The notes: generated from the letters alone by a model not told the origin. A stretch of DNA of 64,000 bases from Lepidurus packardi (GCA_023053545.1 JAKZAN010000001.1:2748565-2812564), one strand, 5' to 3'; shown: positions 10,379 to 33,392, counted from the stretch's first letter. Translations and numbers: made by a program.

Positions 10379-11390
10379 ATGGCTCCTCATCTGACATCAG
10401 ACAAAAAGGGAGAAATTATTGGAATGAGAAATAGTGGTATTTCGATAAAACAAATAGCGTTGAGGTTAAATGTAAGCAAAGCAACAGTGCAAAGGTGGGT
10501 TAATCGGAAAGAAAATGAAAGAAAAGTGGAGAGGAAGGTAAGAATGAAAATGTTTGTTAAACAGAATTTTCAATGTAATATTGTAGGTTGGCTCTGCTCG
10601 TCCAGAAATACTAAGCGTAAATGAGAAAATCAACTTGATTGCTGCTTCCGTAGCATATCCAACTTTGCCAATGAGAGAACTTGTTCAACTTTCTGGCCAG
10701 GAACATTTCAACATATTCATATAAACATATATAAGATAAACCTATATGTTCATGATATTTCAACGCAAACAGGATCCAGAATTCTGGCGAAAGCAGGTAT
10801 CAGATCTCGAAGACCCGCTAAGAAATTTATTCTGTCAGAGCGACACAAAGAAGCTAGAGCTCGGTTTTGCGAACAATTCCGAAATCGGGATTATGAGTAT
10901 TGGGCTAGGGTTGTTTTTTCGGACGAAACAACAATTTCTTCTGTTTCCAACAAACCTACTATAGTTTATCGTGAGGTAATTACTACTTCGGCTAATAAGA
11001 TTCATCACCACATCAGTTGCACAATTTCTTAGAGAAACAAGCGCTATAGCGATGAGATGCTGAGGGACAATTGTCGAAGTGGGAGGTTTTTAGTATGTGC
11101 ATTTGCCTGGTTTCCTGCTACTACTGGATTTAGTTCTCTTAAGAGAATCACAAGAAAACTGAATGCGGAAAATTATGTCGAGATTCTTTCTCAAGAACTT
11201 CCCATAATGCGGGAAGCACTCGGCGATGCCTTGGGTTTTCAGCAAGAAAATTCACCTGTGCATACAGCAAGATCAGTTAGAACGTATCTTACTGAACAAG
11301 GCATTACGCTTCTACCATATCCTCCACGATCACCCGATCTCAACCCGATAGAGCATGCCTGGGCCATGCTCGTTTTTTTGGAAGGTATAG
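10379..11390 (+). pseudogene. Tc1/mariner-type transposase, N-terminal and catalytic part, with introns
   Basis: Encodes a Tc1-like transposase. Exon 1 (10379-10537) is a helix-turn-helix domain (SIKQIALRLNVSKATVQRWV). A 49-bp GT-AG intron (10538-10586) leads in frame to a second DNA-binding part (VGSARPEILSVNEK). After a disrupted stretch at about 10715-10765 the frame resumes with GIRSRRPAKK and the first catalytic block VFSDET. A second intron (10976-11032, 57 bp) leads to RNKRYSDEM and FQQENSPVHTA, then PPRSPDLNPIEHAW (third acidic residue). The second catalytic position reads Glu (QQEN) where Tc1 relatives have Asp. Homology stops at the palindrome centred at 11391; the missing C-terminus is found inverted at 11642-11875. 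Confidence 0.75.
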
Positions 11391-11415
11391 TACTATACCT
11401 TCCAAAAAAAACGAG
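11369..11415. repeat. near-perfect palindrome at break of Tc1 transposase
   Basis: Centre between 11391 and 11392 with no loop; arms of about 23 bp match except for one extra A in the right arm's A run. It sits exactly where the Tc1 coding homology ends on the plus strand. Confidence 0.8.
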
Positions 11416-11641
11416 TATAGGGAAACCACAGTGGTCTAATCCCCTACCCGTGGGATTAATTAAAGACTGCTTAACGAACCGATTTGTAGGTCTCCTGTCT
11501 AAAAAACAAACCGAAACGTATAGAAAGCGGGATCCGTTTTAACCCTGGGCTGTAGAACAGAGAAAATACTCTTACAGAAATGCTCTTGACAAACCCCTCT
11601 CCACCCAAAAAAAATTGAAAGTGAGCTGCTGGCTTTTCCTC
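11416..11641. other. noncoding interval between the two Tc1 parts
   Basis: About 225 bp between the palindrome and the inverted Tc1 C-terminus. No recognisable coding motif. If the right part is an inverted Tc1 end, this should include its 3' untranslated end and terminal repeat, but I could not match it to the presumed left end near 10283-10320. Confidence 0.3.
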
Positions 11642-11875
11642 TTAATATTTTGTAATGCCTCCATTGTTATCACGGCACATCTCCAATCTTCTTGACATTG
11701 ATTCTGCTAATGTGATCCAAAAATCAGGGTCTTCCAATATTTCATCCCATACACGAATGACTTGAACCCAGAGTTCTTCTTTTCCGCGTAAGGTCGAAGT
11801 GCTAATAAGAAAACTGTGATTTTTTTTAATTGATAGAAATTTTACTTTATCCTTCGCTTCGGAACAAGGCATCAA
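11642..11875 (-). pseudogene. Tc1-type transposase C-terminus, inverted
   Basis: The minus strand encodes TSTLRGKEELWVQVIRVWDE and then SMSRRLEMCRDNNGGITKY before a stop at 11642. This is the typical end of Tc1 transposases (W...I.E near SMPRR...GG.TKY) and is the part missing from the plus-strand transposase upstream. It is either an inverted segment of the same element or the end of a second copy in opposite orientation. Confidence 0.7.
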
Positions 11876-11896
11876 AGCCTTATTCTCACTAGTGGG

Positions 11897-12091
<195 letters not shown>

Positions 12092-12278
12092 GAATTTTGT
12101 GAGCTGCCGCCAATTTTTAAAATTTTTAACTTTGCTTTTAACCTATTCACCCCAAAAACCATTCCCAGCCCACCCTTCCCCTCCCTGGTTCAAATTCTGA
12201 ACAAATAATATCAAAACCATCAAAAGTAAGAAATCTTTTCACCACCCTACAGCGCCCGGGCTAAGCCCAGGGTAAACA

Positions 12279-13740
12279 GTGGCGGACCAACCGGCGTCAG
12301 TGCCTGAGTCCACACCCATACCCAACCTGCCACCTAACCAAACCAACTTGGAATCAAGCCTAGATCCCATGGCTTTTGAATCTGATAGCCTAAATTCTGA
12401 AAACCAAAAGAAAACCGAATGCGCTACATGCAAAAAGCTTCATCAAAGACCAACGTGCAGCCAAGAATTGCAAAGAATGCAGACTTGCCAGGACGCCTAA
12501 TTCTCCCCTGGCCCACTCCTCAAAACGCCAATTATCGCCATCAGAACCCCCCATCATGAAAACTTTCACGGATGAATCCTTTATTGATGCGGAATCCCTG
12601 ACAATGAAGGATGCCCTAGTTCAACTAAACGAGAGCTTCAAGATACTGGCTAAGGAGAATAACACTCCAGCGTTGATGGCAGTCCTTGCCCCACTTACGA
12701 CCCTCGTCCCTCTGCTAATCGCAGAAATAAGAAGTCTCCGAACCCATATTTCTGAACTAACAACATCCATGCCAGCTAAGCCTCAAACTAAATCCAAGCC
12801 AACGTTCACTCGAGACGAGATGAACAGCTTCCGCGCTGATATTGCTGAGCTGGAGAGTATAGATCTCTCTAAGCCTGACAATACCCGTACTTCCCCATCC
12901 TGGACCACAATCTTGAAACGAAGTACAAAAGCTGCTAAAAAATCTCCACTCATCTCTAGCACTGTTGCCAAAAAAGAAACTCGCTCAAGCCCAGATATGG
13001 AATCCATCCTAATTTTGCAACAAGACGAATCTAAGCGTCAAACCAAATGGGATCGCAAAGACCTTTTGGCATCCATAGACAAGGACTTAGCGCAACTACC
13101 CAAAACTGCTTTACCCATCAACCCATTAATGGCCAGAAAAACCATTCAAGGAAATATTGCTTTGGTTTTTAAGAACCCTCAAGAAAAGCAGAAAGCAGAA
13201 GCAGTCCTCAAAACGAAGATTCTTCCCTCTCTAGGACCAACCACATCAGTTCAATGGCACCCAAATAGCGATCTAGTCATTCATCAAATTCCCAGAGACG
13301 TCAGTTTCAACGAAATAGCCAGTCATTTCAACGACAAAAACACTTTTGCCAACTTTTCCTTCCTTGCATCAAAAATGGCGTGGCTCAACCCTAGTAGTGA
13401 GAAGAAATTTGGCTCCATCAAATACCCCTGCTCAAATCCCGAGGAGAAAGACATGCTTATCAGCGAAGCTTGCCTCTTTGCATTCAGCCGCGTTGTGCAG
13501 ATAGAAGAAAAAAAGATCAACCCACTATCCCAGTGCTACAAGTGCCAAAAATACGGCCATACATCGCCGAATTGAAAAGAGAAAGAATCAACCTGTGCCA
13601 AATGCGCGCAGTGCCACGACACACGTACTTGCTCTAACCCAACCCAAAAATGCGCAAATTGTGGAGGAGACCACCCCGCCTTCCACTACAGTTGCCATAT
13701 ACGCGCCACCACACGTGACTTGGTGAACTCGTCCCGTTGA
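12279..13740 (+). pseudogene. LINE A ORF1 (Gag-like RNA-binding protein)
   Basis: The ORF1 protein would package LINE RNA. An N-terminal CxxC...CxxC zinc site (ECATCKKL and, one frame over, NCKECRLA) is split by a frameshift near 12450; the main frame then runs from an ATG at 12556. A Lys/Ser-rich middle follows, then an RRM-like region (LVIHQIPRDVSFNEIASHF) and CCHC knuckles beginning CYKCQKYGHTSPN. An in-frame TGA at 13573-13575 falls where the last Cys of that knuckle is expected; beyond it the frame continues with two more Cys/His knuckles (CAKCAQCHDTRTC, CANCGGDHPAFHYSC) to TGA 13738-13740. No ATG precedes the first part, so the natural start is unresolved. Confidence 0.75.
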
Positions 13741-13742
13741 TG
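13738..13742 (+). promoter_or_regulatory. TGATG stop/start overlap between LINE A ORF1 and ORF2
   Basis: The ORF1 stop TGA (13738-13740) and the ORF2 ATG (13740-13742) share one base. Overlapping stop/start pentamers are known in some LINEs (for example the UAAUG of SART1), where ORF2 is made by termination-reinitiation. Function here is inferred. Confidence 0.6.
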
Positions 13743-16524
13743 TTGAAACTCCAGCTAGTGGTACAGAACATAAGAAAAAGCTTTAACCAACTCACTGAAC
13801 TGACCCGCGAAGCTGCAGACAGGAAAATCGACACGGTTGTAGCAATTGAACCACCGCAGAGTCTGACTTGCTCAAGCATCGGGGATTTCGACGTGATTAG
13901 CTCCTCCCTCGCATATGAAGGAGTATTACTCTTGCGGAATAAAAACAGTCCCTTCTACGTCCTGGAGATAAAGGAATTATACGTGGCACTCAGGTTGCCC
14001 AATGCTACCGCCCGTCCCATAACTGCTATTATACTGTATAGTAGACACACCACAGAGATCACATTGCTACTCACGGCCATTTGGGAAAAGCATGGACAAA
14101 ACGGACCTATAGCTATCACAGGGGACTTCAATGCACATCACTGGCTGTGGGAAAATAAAGCCCCTGACTCCGCGGGAACTAGCCTTCACAATTTTGTCAT
14201 GGAACACGACCTCGCGCTACTAAACGCATGGAACACTCCAACCTTTCACAACGAGCGTGGACACAAGTCCACCATAGACCTCACGTTTGTGTCTCCGGAT
14301 ATAAACACACAGGTTGAGTGGGCCATTCTCAACGAAGGTGGAATATTACAACGAGTCTGACCACAAAGCAATAGTCCTCTCTTTCGCAACCCCTACCCAC
14401 CGCACAACACAAAAAACCACGTGGTGCTACAATAGAGCAAACTGGAGTGACCTACGCTCCCAGATGTCAGAAAGCTTACTAAAAGCGCATTCGCTGTTCT
14501 CGAATCTCTCAAACCCTCACGCGATCGACACAGCTGTAAAAACGCTTAACACGACCATTCAGGAAGCCATGAACAAACACATCCCAAAGAAAACTGCTAA
14601 CATCCGGATCAATCCATGGTGGAATAGCGAACTTCATCGACTACGCAAGGAAGCATCAGCAGCATTTCGCCTGTATCGCACACTTGGCGGTCCACGAAGA
14701 GAGGAATATTGGAAAAGAAAAAGAAACCTCTATAGGCAGAAAACGAGGGATTGCAAGGAACGTTACTGGTCCACACAAATGGACTCTACTAATAACAGGA
14801 CAATATGGAATTTAGATCGCCGCTTGCGAACCAACAACAACAACCGACTAGACCAACTGAAACAAAACGACGGCAAACTCTTTCTAGATGCCTACTCAAA
14901 ACTAAATTATGTAGCCATACACTTGCTAAACGGGGCTCCAAATGAAGAACCGGTATACCCTCAAGATACAACTTGTTCCCATAAAACGAACAAGAAACTT
15001 AGAACCTCGTCATACGACGAACCTTTTACCACCGATGAAATCACCGACATTCTGAATGGCCTTCACCCCAAAAAAGCAGCCGGAATAGACGACATTCAAG
15101 CCATAGTTCTAAAATACATCTGGAAAACGATTAGGTCATATGCTGTCAACATTTTCAACGCTTCGCTTTCCCTCGGTTTTTACCCTAGAACATGGAAGAC
15201 AGCAAAAGTTATCCCAATCCCCAAGCCCGGAAAACCGAACTATGAGTCTATCAAGAGCTTTCGTCCCATCTCCCTTCTACTAGTGCTAGGGAAAATCCTT
15301 GAAAAGGCCATAGCGAATCGCCTAAAATCCTTTCTAGAAGACAAAAATGCGCTGTCTAACCAACAATGGGGATGCAGGTCAGCTAGATCCACGACCGACG
15401 CCCTCGTCAACTTCAGCAATTCAATTCTTCACAGCTTTGACAAGGGTGAAGTCCACACAGCGCTCCTACTCGACATCACTGGGGCTTTTGATAACGTAGA
15501 CCACAACAAGCTTCTACAGGTATTTCGAAGGCTAAAGGCCCCGCGCACCCTATCAACATGGATTAATAGCTTCTTGAAACACCGGAGACTTTTCATAGTC
15601 TTCGGCGAGGACCAAAGCGACATGTTTTTAACCAAAAAAGGTGTGCCACAGGGATCCCCCCTTTCCCCGCTATTATTCCTGACATACATCAATAGCGCCT
15701 TGAGTATTATTAAAAGGAAGCGTATACAAGTGCAAGCCTTTGTGGACGACCTCCTCATACACACATCCGGCACCTCAAGCGAAAAGAACATCAAGCTGCT
15801 CTCCAATAATCTCAATACCCTCGAGAAATGGAGGAAAAGACTCCATCTGGATTTCGCAAGAAACAAAACAGAACTGATCCACTTCTCCCGGAAACATAGT
15901 GAGGAAGCAACACCACTAACATGGGATAACACCACTACCTTACCAAAAGACGCCGTAAGATACCTGGGGGTCATCTATGATAGTCGTCTGACGTGGAACC
16001 ACCACGTCAACCACCAAGCATCACATTCCAACATAGTACTTCAAAGAATTGTTAAACTGAGCAAAATATCAAAAGCTATCAAATGCAAACATCTTCACTC
16101 CCTTTTTCAAACTTCAGTCTTATCAAAAATACGTTATGCTTACCCCGCATGGAGCAACATCTCCACGTCCAGGCTCAAACCCCTTACTCAAACCTATAGA
16201 AGGGGCCTGTTATCCATAACAGGTGCCCTACCATCGAGTCCTACCGTAGCCTTGGAGGTGGAGGCTGGTCTATTTCCCTTTGACCTGGCTCTGAAAAAAA
16301 CGCTGCTAAAATACTACGCCACAAGAAATTGGTGGAATTGGCCAAGCACTTGCGATAATTCGAAGCACAAGCGTTACACCACGTGCACAGAGAGAGCAAG
16401 ACAGCTAGCAATACAAGCTTGGCCATCTCCGCCGGAATCGTTAAAGGCTGCCCTAAACATGATCGATAGTTCACTAATGGAACAATGGAAAGATCGCTGG
16501 AAGACATGCCCTAGTCCCCTACAT
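13740..16524 (+). pseudogene. LINE A ORF2, main part: endonuclease and reverse transcriptase
   Basis: Starts with ATG overlapping the ORF1 stop. The endonuclease carries VVAIEPPQ, GDFNAHHWLWENK, STIDLTFVS and, after a frameshift near 14335-14350, the catalytic NESDHKA. The RT shows AAGIDDIQAI, FRPISLLLVLGKILEKAI, DITGAFDNVDHNKLL (palm A), VPQGSPLSPLLF (B) and AFVDDLLIHTSG (catalytic box with FVDD instead of the common F/YADD). The frame from 14314 is open to the hAT insertion, where the codon CAT (His) at 16522-16524 ends the target duplication. The only break apart from hAT is the endonuclease frameshift. Confidence 0.85.
16517..16524 (+). repeat. 8-bp target site duplication, left copy (CCCTACAT)
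   Basis: Identical octamer at 18942-18949 on the other side of the hAT element; 8 bp is the hAT hallmark. Confidence 0.95.
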
Positions 16525-18941
16525 CAGCGGTCCCCAAACTATGGGTCGCGACCCACTGGTGGGTCGCGAACTGATAGGAAGTGGGTCGCGAGACGGGCAT
16601 ACAAGTAGAGCAATTCCTAGCATTTTCCTGTGGCTGCTCTGGAGCACAACTTTCTTACTACGAGAATTTTTAAAAGAGCTGATTTACGTGTACTGAATTA
16701 GAAGTAAGAGAAACATTCTCCAGAGCAATCAATGAAAGTGCCATTACATTGGAGTGAATGTGCATCACTTCCTGCGCCTCTCAACGTTTAGGGCAATCCA
16801 GATGGGGAACAGTGAACTACACCACACCAGGGTTTGTGCGTGCGCTATTCGTAGTTGCTATTTAGTCACACCGTGGTTGTTATGAGCACGCTGGTACCTC
16901 AACATGAGTGATAAACAAAAAGCGTGGGAAAACTTTTTTAGGAAAAGGGATAGGCCCAATGATGGGGCGTCAGCAGAAGAGTCTAAGATTGCTAAGAAGA
17001 AGAAAGTTGTTATTCGAAAATATCAAGAGTCTTTCTTAAAGTACGGTTTCAGTGCAACGGGTGATTCGCACGGCCCATTCCCGCTGTGTGTTATATGTGG
17101 CGAGCAGATAGCAAACGAGTCAATGAAATCCTCGAAAATGCTTCGCCACATAGAAACAAAGCACGCTGCCTTGAAAGATAAGCCCCTGGAGTTTTTTTTA
17201 AGAAAAAAACTAGAATATCAGAGCAGGCAAAATTACTAAAGGCTACAACTACGCTGAATGTATCAGCACTGAAAGCGTCATTGTTAGTAGCCGATCGCAT
17301 AGCAAAAGCCAAGAAGCCCTTCACTATTGGCGAAGATTTAATATTGCCTGCTGCAAAAGACATTTGCAGAGAAATTTTAGGAGAGGCTGCTGCTCAAAAG
17401 GTCGCATGCGTTCCTCTTTCGGCTACCACCGTTGCCAGACGAATTGATGAAATAGCAGAGGATATTGAGTCGCAGTTGCTAGAATGGATCAGTAAGTCTC
17501 CTTGGTACGCAATCCAAGTTGACGAATCCACCGATGTGGACAACAAGGCAGTGATGCTCGTTGTCGTGCGGTATGTTTTCGAGGAAGATGTGCATGAGGA
17601 TATGTTGTGTGCACTATCATTGCCAACTAAGACCACTGACGCGGAGCTATTCAAATCTTTGAATGACTACGTGTCGGGAAAATTGGACTGGTTTGGCTGG
17701 TATGGTAATTGGCTGCTATGACAGGAAGGATCTCAGGTTTCACTACTCGTGTGAAGGAGGTTGCTCCTGAATGTGTGTCTACGCACTGCGTCATACATCG
17801 GGAAATGCTAGCTAGTCGAAAAATGTCCCCAGAGCTAAATGATGTTTTGCAAGACGTTACTAAAATCATCAACTACGTGAAAGCGCATGCTCTTAACTTC
17901 CCGTTTGTTTGCACAGCTCTGCGAAGAAATGGATGCAGAATATAAACGTCTGCTTTTGTACACTGAAGTGAGATGGCTATCCAAAGGTAAGTCGATGTCC
18001 AGAGTTTTCGAGTTGCGAGAGCCGCTTCAGAGATTTCTTTCCGAAAAAGGATCGCAGCTAGCGACACATTTCTGTGACAGGGAATGGGTCGCAAAACTTG
18101 CCTATCTGTCTTATATGTTGCCTATATGTTCAAAGTACTGAACGAACTCAATCTTTCGCTCCAGGGAAGAAAAGCAACTGTTTTTAAAGTTGCAGATAAA
18201 GTTGCTGCATTCAAAGCCAAACTTGATTTATGGGGGCGGCGAGTTAACATCGGAATCTTTGACATGTTTGAAACTTTGACAGAGGTTTTGAATGGAGCTG
18301 AGGTGAGTCCTTCATTTTCTAAACTGGTAACTGGTCACCTACGCCAGCTTTCGAAGGAATTTACTTCCCAAAAACACAAGATCCACGAATTGGGAAGGAA
18401 TGGATTCGCGATCCGTTCGCTAATAAGCCAGCTGAATTGAGTTTGACAATGCTAGAAGAGGAGCAGCTTCTTGAACTCGTGAACGATGGTGGTCTTAAAA
18501 TTACGTTTGCAAAAACTTTAGACCTTCACGCATTTTGGATTAAAGTAAAGCCGGAATATCCTGAGATTGCTACACGAGCAATGAAAAGCCTGCTCCCATT
18601 TCCAACTTCCTACCTCTGTGAATCAGGGTTTTCTACAATGGCAGCTACGAAAACCAAATTACGCAACAGACTGGATATTTGCAACACACTTAGAGTATCT
18701 TTGTCACCGATCACCCCCAGGTTGGATAGTCTTCTTGAAGGAAAACAAGCTCATTGCTCACACTGATTCTTTGTAAATATTTCACTGTGTTTAATTTTGT
18801 GCAAATAAACGGACTCAACTTCATAAATATCTGCATTTTATTTTTATTGTACAAACCAACTAGCCTCAGGCATGGTGTGGGTCGCAGAAAAGTTCCGTGT
18901 TTAAAAGTGGGTCGTGGCATCGAAAAGTTTGGGGACCGCTG
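16525..18941 (+). mobile_element. hAT DNA transposon inserted in LINE A ORF2
   Basis: 2417 bp bounded by terminal inverted repeats CAGCGGTCCCCAAACT and AGTTTGGGGACCGCTG, flanked by the duplication CCCTACAT. Just inside the left end is a subterminal palindrome (16546-16569; TCGCGACCCAC, 2-nt loop, then its complement) and further GTGGGTCGCG copies; related GTGGGTCG sequences lie near the right end (18873 and 18908), plausible transposase binding sites. Removing the element plus one octamer restores the LINE reading frame. Confidence 0.95.
16904..18766 (+). pseudogene. hAT transposase (ZBED/SCAND3-like), frameshifted
   Basis: Starts at ATG 16904 with a basic N-terminus and a BED-type C2H2 finger (CVICGEQI...HIETKH). 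The catalytic fold follows in several frames: WYAIQVDESTDVDNKA (first Asp), the CVSTHCVIHREML block, LLYTEVRWLSKGKSMSRVFEL and the C-terminal dimerisation region ending LLPFPTSYLCESGFSTM and KTKLRNRLD. Frame changes occur near 17200, 17690, 17890, 18110 and 18400, so no single product is possible. The order and spacing of motifs are intact, which indicates a recent decay by small indels. Similar to the ZBED5/SCAND3-like group of hAT proteins. Confidence 0.85.
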
Positions 18942-18949
18942 CCCTACAT
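18942..18949 (+). repeat. 8-bp target site duplication, right copy (CCCTACAT)
   Basis: Matches 16517-16524. Confidence 0.95.
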
Positions 18950-19294
18950 GACCTGATCCCCGGCCCGTCAAACAGAGGAATAATACAGGTAAATCTCCCC
19001 AGAACGATTATCTCAAAAATAATACAACTGAGGACTACGCATTTCCCCACAAAGAGCTACCTAAAACGCATCACAAAAACGGATTTCGACCACTGCCCGT
19101 GCCAAAATCAATCCAGACAAGACTTCGCACATCTCCTCTACCACTGTCGAAGACTCAACAAAGAAAGGGCACTCCTTCTGCGACAGTTAAGCAAGTCAAA
19201 GATCCATTTCAACACCCATGAAATCTTGACCCAAGAAAAAGCCTTCACTGCAATTGTATCCTTCTTCAAACAGGCAGTTGATTTATGCAAATAG
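18950..19294 (+). pseudogene. LINE A ORF2, C-terminal part after the hAT insertion
   Basis: From codon GAC at 18950 the frame continues ORF2 exactly where it was cut at 16524: TKSYLKRITKTDFDHCPCQN...DFAHLLYHCRRLNKE and stop TAG at 19292-19294. The CPC...H...C motif is a C-terminal zinc site found in the same place in LINE B and LINE C of this window. Confidence 0.85.
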
Positions 19295-30372
<11,078 letters not shown>

Positions 30373-31583
30373 ACACCTCAGACTCAAGTGAAGTGCCAAT
30401 CCTGTGGAGAACTATTTCAAAAGGATAAGCCTGCAGCAAAGAACTGCAAAACGTGCCGAGAAAAAAAAATCCAACTCAATCCAGGCTCAGAAACGACCTC
30501 TCTTACTCTCCCCTTCAAGCGACCTAGCATTCCGTAAGAGGTCCTTCTCTATCGAAGACTCTACGCAAATGTCCACCATGGACTACATCCTCTCTACGCT
30601 TAGGTCGCTCAAAGACAAAAATGAAATCCTTACCCAAGAGATAATGGCTTTAAAAGCGGAAGTCATAGGACTTCGACAAGACCTCCAGGAAGAACGATCG
30701 AAACCCGCCTCCACAGCTAAGAGCAATAACGCTTCTAATGAGTGGACTCAAGTAGTAAAGCGACGCTGCACTACAACTACAAAAGCATCTCCAACCTCCA
30801 ACCCACCAACCCAGACACTACCAGCACCAACCCTCGCTGACCCTTGCCGGGAAATAACTTTGATTATTAACCAGCAAGACATTGAAAAGCGTAACAAAAT
30901 AATACCACAACGGGACCTATTACAAGTTGTCGAAAAGGATCTCCATCAAATTAATCCTTCCATCCCGAACCCAGTCTTGGCCCGCAAGACAAGGCAAGGC
31001 AACCTGGCCTTAACCTTCAAGAGCCAGGAAGACAAGTCCAAAGCGGAAGCAGGCCTAAAAACGGCTACTCTGCCTGAATTAGGACCCGTAAAGACTGTAT
31101 CGCAAGCTACACGTCTCATAATACATCAACTACCTCGGGATCCAAACCCTAGACCAAATATGCTCCCATTTGACAGAAAAGAACGCTTACACTTCCGTAA
31201 CCTTCCTGTCAGCAAATGCTCGATGGTTGAACCCAAGCAGCACCAAAGCCTACGGCTCAATCCAATACGTATGCTCTTCATCAGCTGAAAAACTTAAACT
31301 TCTTAACGAAGGTGCTCTCTTCGCCTTCAACCGGGTTGTTCAAGTTGAAGATTCGCGTTCATCAAACATACTTCAATGTTATAACTGTCAGGCGTTTGGC
31401 CATACGGCAGCCAACTGTAAAAAGTCACCCAACTGTGCCAAATGTGCAGAGCATCATGACACAAGGACCTGCAAAAGCTCAACCAAAAAATGCGCAAACT
31501 GTAAGGAAGCCCATTTCGCATTCGATTCAGTCTGCCCATCCAGGCCTAAGGCAATACTCCCTGCGACCTCAACTCACAAATAA
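30373..31583 (+). pseudogene. LINE B ORF1 (Gag-like, zinc-knuckle protein)
   Basis: Starts truncated with QVKCQSCGELFQ and NCKTCREKK, the same paired CxxC site as LINE A ORF1. A frameshift in a run of nine A (about 30462-30470) moves the frame to RKRSFSIEDST...MDYILSTLRSLKDKNEIL, a coiled-coil-like stretch. The RRM-like LIIHQLPRD follows; a second frameshift near 31160-31180 leads to the CCHC region CYNCQAFGHTAANC, CAKCAEHHDTRTC and CANCKEAHFAFDSVC. Stop TAA at 31581-31583. It would bind LINE RNA if intact. Confidence 0.75.
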
Positions 31584-33369
31584 ATCCAATACACACTTCC
31601 ATTCTTGTCCACAATGTCAGAAAAAAAGGGACCAAATGTTTGAAACAGTCAAAGAAGCAAACGACAGAGGCTGCGAGGCGGTTATTATACTCGAACCACC
31701 CCAAAAGATTGATTCTGTGACTTACCAAGGTTTCTACGTATCGGTGCCCAACTCCGAATACAAAGGGCTCATAATCCTGTCCAAATTGAACAGCAATGTC
31801 ACAGTCAACTGGGTAGACGAGCTCTACGCCATCCTCCAAATCACTTCCCCACATGCCCTCCCTATTACGATGATTGGAATATACAGGCGACACACGGCAG
31901 ACACCGATACTTTACTCCGGACAATATGGGAGAGACGTAAACATCTGAGCCCACACGTAGTACTCACAGGCGATTTCAATGCCCACCACTGGTGGTGGGA
32001 GAACAAATCGCCAGACGAGGCAGGCAACCTCTTGACTGACTTCGCACACAGACATAACTTTGACTTATTAAACAAATGGGACACTCCCAAAACGAAAGAG
32101 GACACTGCTCCACATTGGACTTGACTTTTGCGACGCCCCAAATTCTCACCCAAGTTAAACACCACCTGCTAAACGACGACAATTTTGTGAACGAATCGGA
32201 CCACGCCGCAACAACCATAGACTTCCTTTCACATAGTAAAGCACCTTCTGTACACGCTTGGAACTACCACAAAGCTAACTGGCTACAACTGAACACAGAC
32301 TTGGCTTCAGACATCTTCATAAATGTCTCCATTCTCTCTGACTTACATACTCCACAAGACATTGACGCAGCCACATGCTGCCTAACCAGACTAATCACGC
32401 GTGCCATGCAGCGTAACATCCCAAAACGGAAAATCGGGAACAAGACGAACCATTGGTGGAACTCTAATCTGAAATCCTTGCGAAAGCAAACTGCCAGCTT
32501 ACATAGACTTCACCAGGTCTCGCAAATTCCAAGCAGCGAGCAAAACTGGAAAAGAGCAAGAAACCAGTACAGAGCGGAAGTTCGAAAGACTCGAGAACAA
32601 TATTGGAACAACAAACTACTAACACCGGACAATCGTGTGCTATGGAATTGGGAAAGGAACCTCCGCCAAACAACATCGAAAGCATGCCTAGATCAACTCC
32701 AGAACAAAGACGGAATCCGTTTTACCGAACCAGTGGATAAATTAAATTTCTTAGCTACTGACTTAATCAACGGACAGCCACACATACCTGTTACCTTCAC
32801 TCCTGCACGACCTTACAAAGTCCTCAGAAATCCAGCCCCCCCGTTTACCCTGAGCGAAATTCAAGGTATCCAGGAGCATATCCCACCTTTAAACGCAGCC
32901 GGCCATGATGACATTCAAGCCATCGTCATCAAACATATATGGAACACAATCGACAAAACCATCCTGCGAATTTACAATGCATCCCTCACTATTGGTTACT
33001 TTCCAACTATCTGGAAACGTGCAAAAGTCATCCCTATTCCAAAACCAAACAAAAAGGACTACTCATCTATTAAGAGTTTTCGTCCCATTGCATTACTTCC
33101 TATCCTAGGGAAAATGCTTGAAAAAGCTATTTCCCAAAGACTCTCCGACTCTTTAGAAAAGGGCAAACTTCTAAACAACTGCCAAGGGGGCTTTAGACCC
33201 TCCCGATCGACCACCGACGCACTAGTATCACTTAGTGACTCCATCCTCAATGGCTTCGATAAACGGAAAGTTACAACGGCACTACTGCTAGACATAAAAG
33301 GAGCCTTTGACCATGTGAATCATGATAAGCTTATACAAATCGTACGAAAAAACACGTCAAATCTCAATA
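31584..33369 (+). pseudogene. LINE B ORF2, left part: endonuclease and RT fingers/palm
   Basis: Endonuclease motifs VIILEPPQ, GDFNAHHWWWENK, then after a frameshift near 32090 TLDLTFA and FVNESDHAA. RT motifs AAGHDDIQAIVIKHIW, FRPIALLPILGKMLEKAI and DIKGAFDHVNHDKLI follow. An A-run near 31618-31626 also appears to shift the frame near the start, and no clear ORF2 ATG is visible. The Tigger element interrupts between palm blocks A and B at a TA dinucleotide (33368-33369). Confidence 0.8.
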
Positions 33370-33392
33370 CAGTCAAAGCTCCTTATTCGCGG
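33370..33392 (+). repeat. Tigger left terminal inverted repeat
   Basis: Exact reverse complement of 35423-35445. Confidence 0.95.

Noticed and set aside
10746..10964. 72-codon open frame within the Tc1 region
   Set aside because: An overlapping frame carries the Tc1 motifs GIRSRRPAKK and VFSDET.
15429..15974. 181-codon minus-strand open frame
   Set aside because: Antisense shadow of LINE A reverse transcriptase with no motif of its own.
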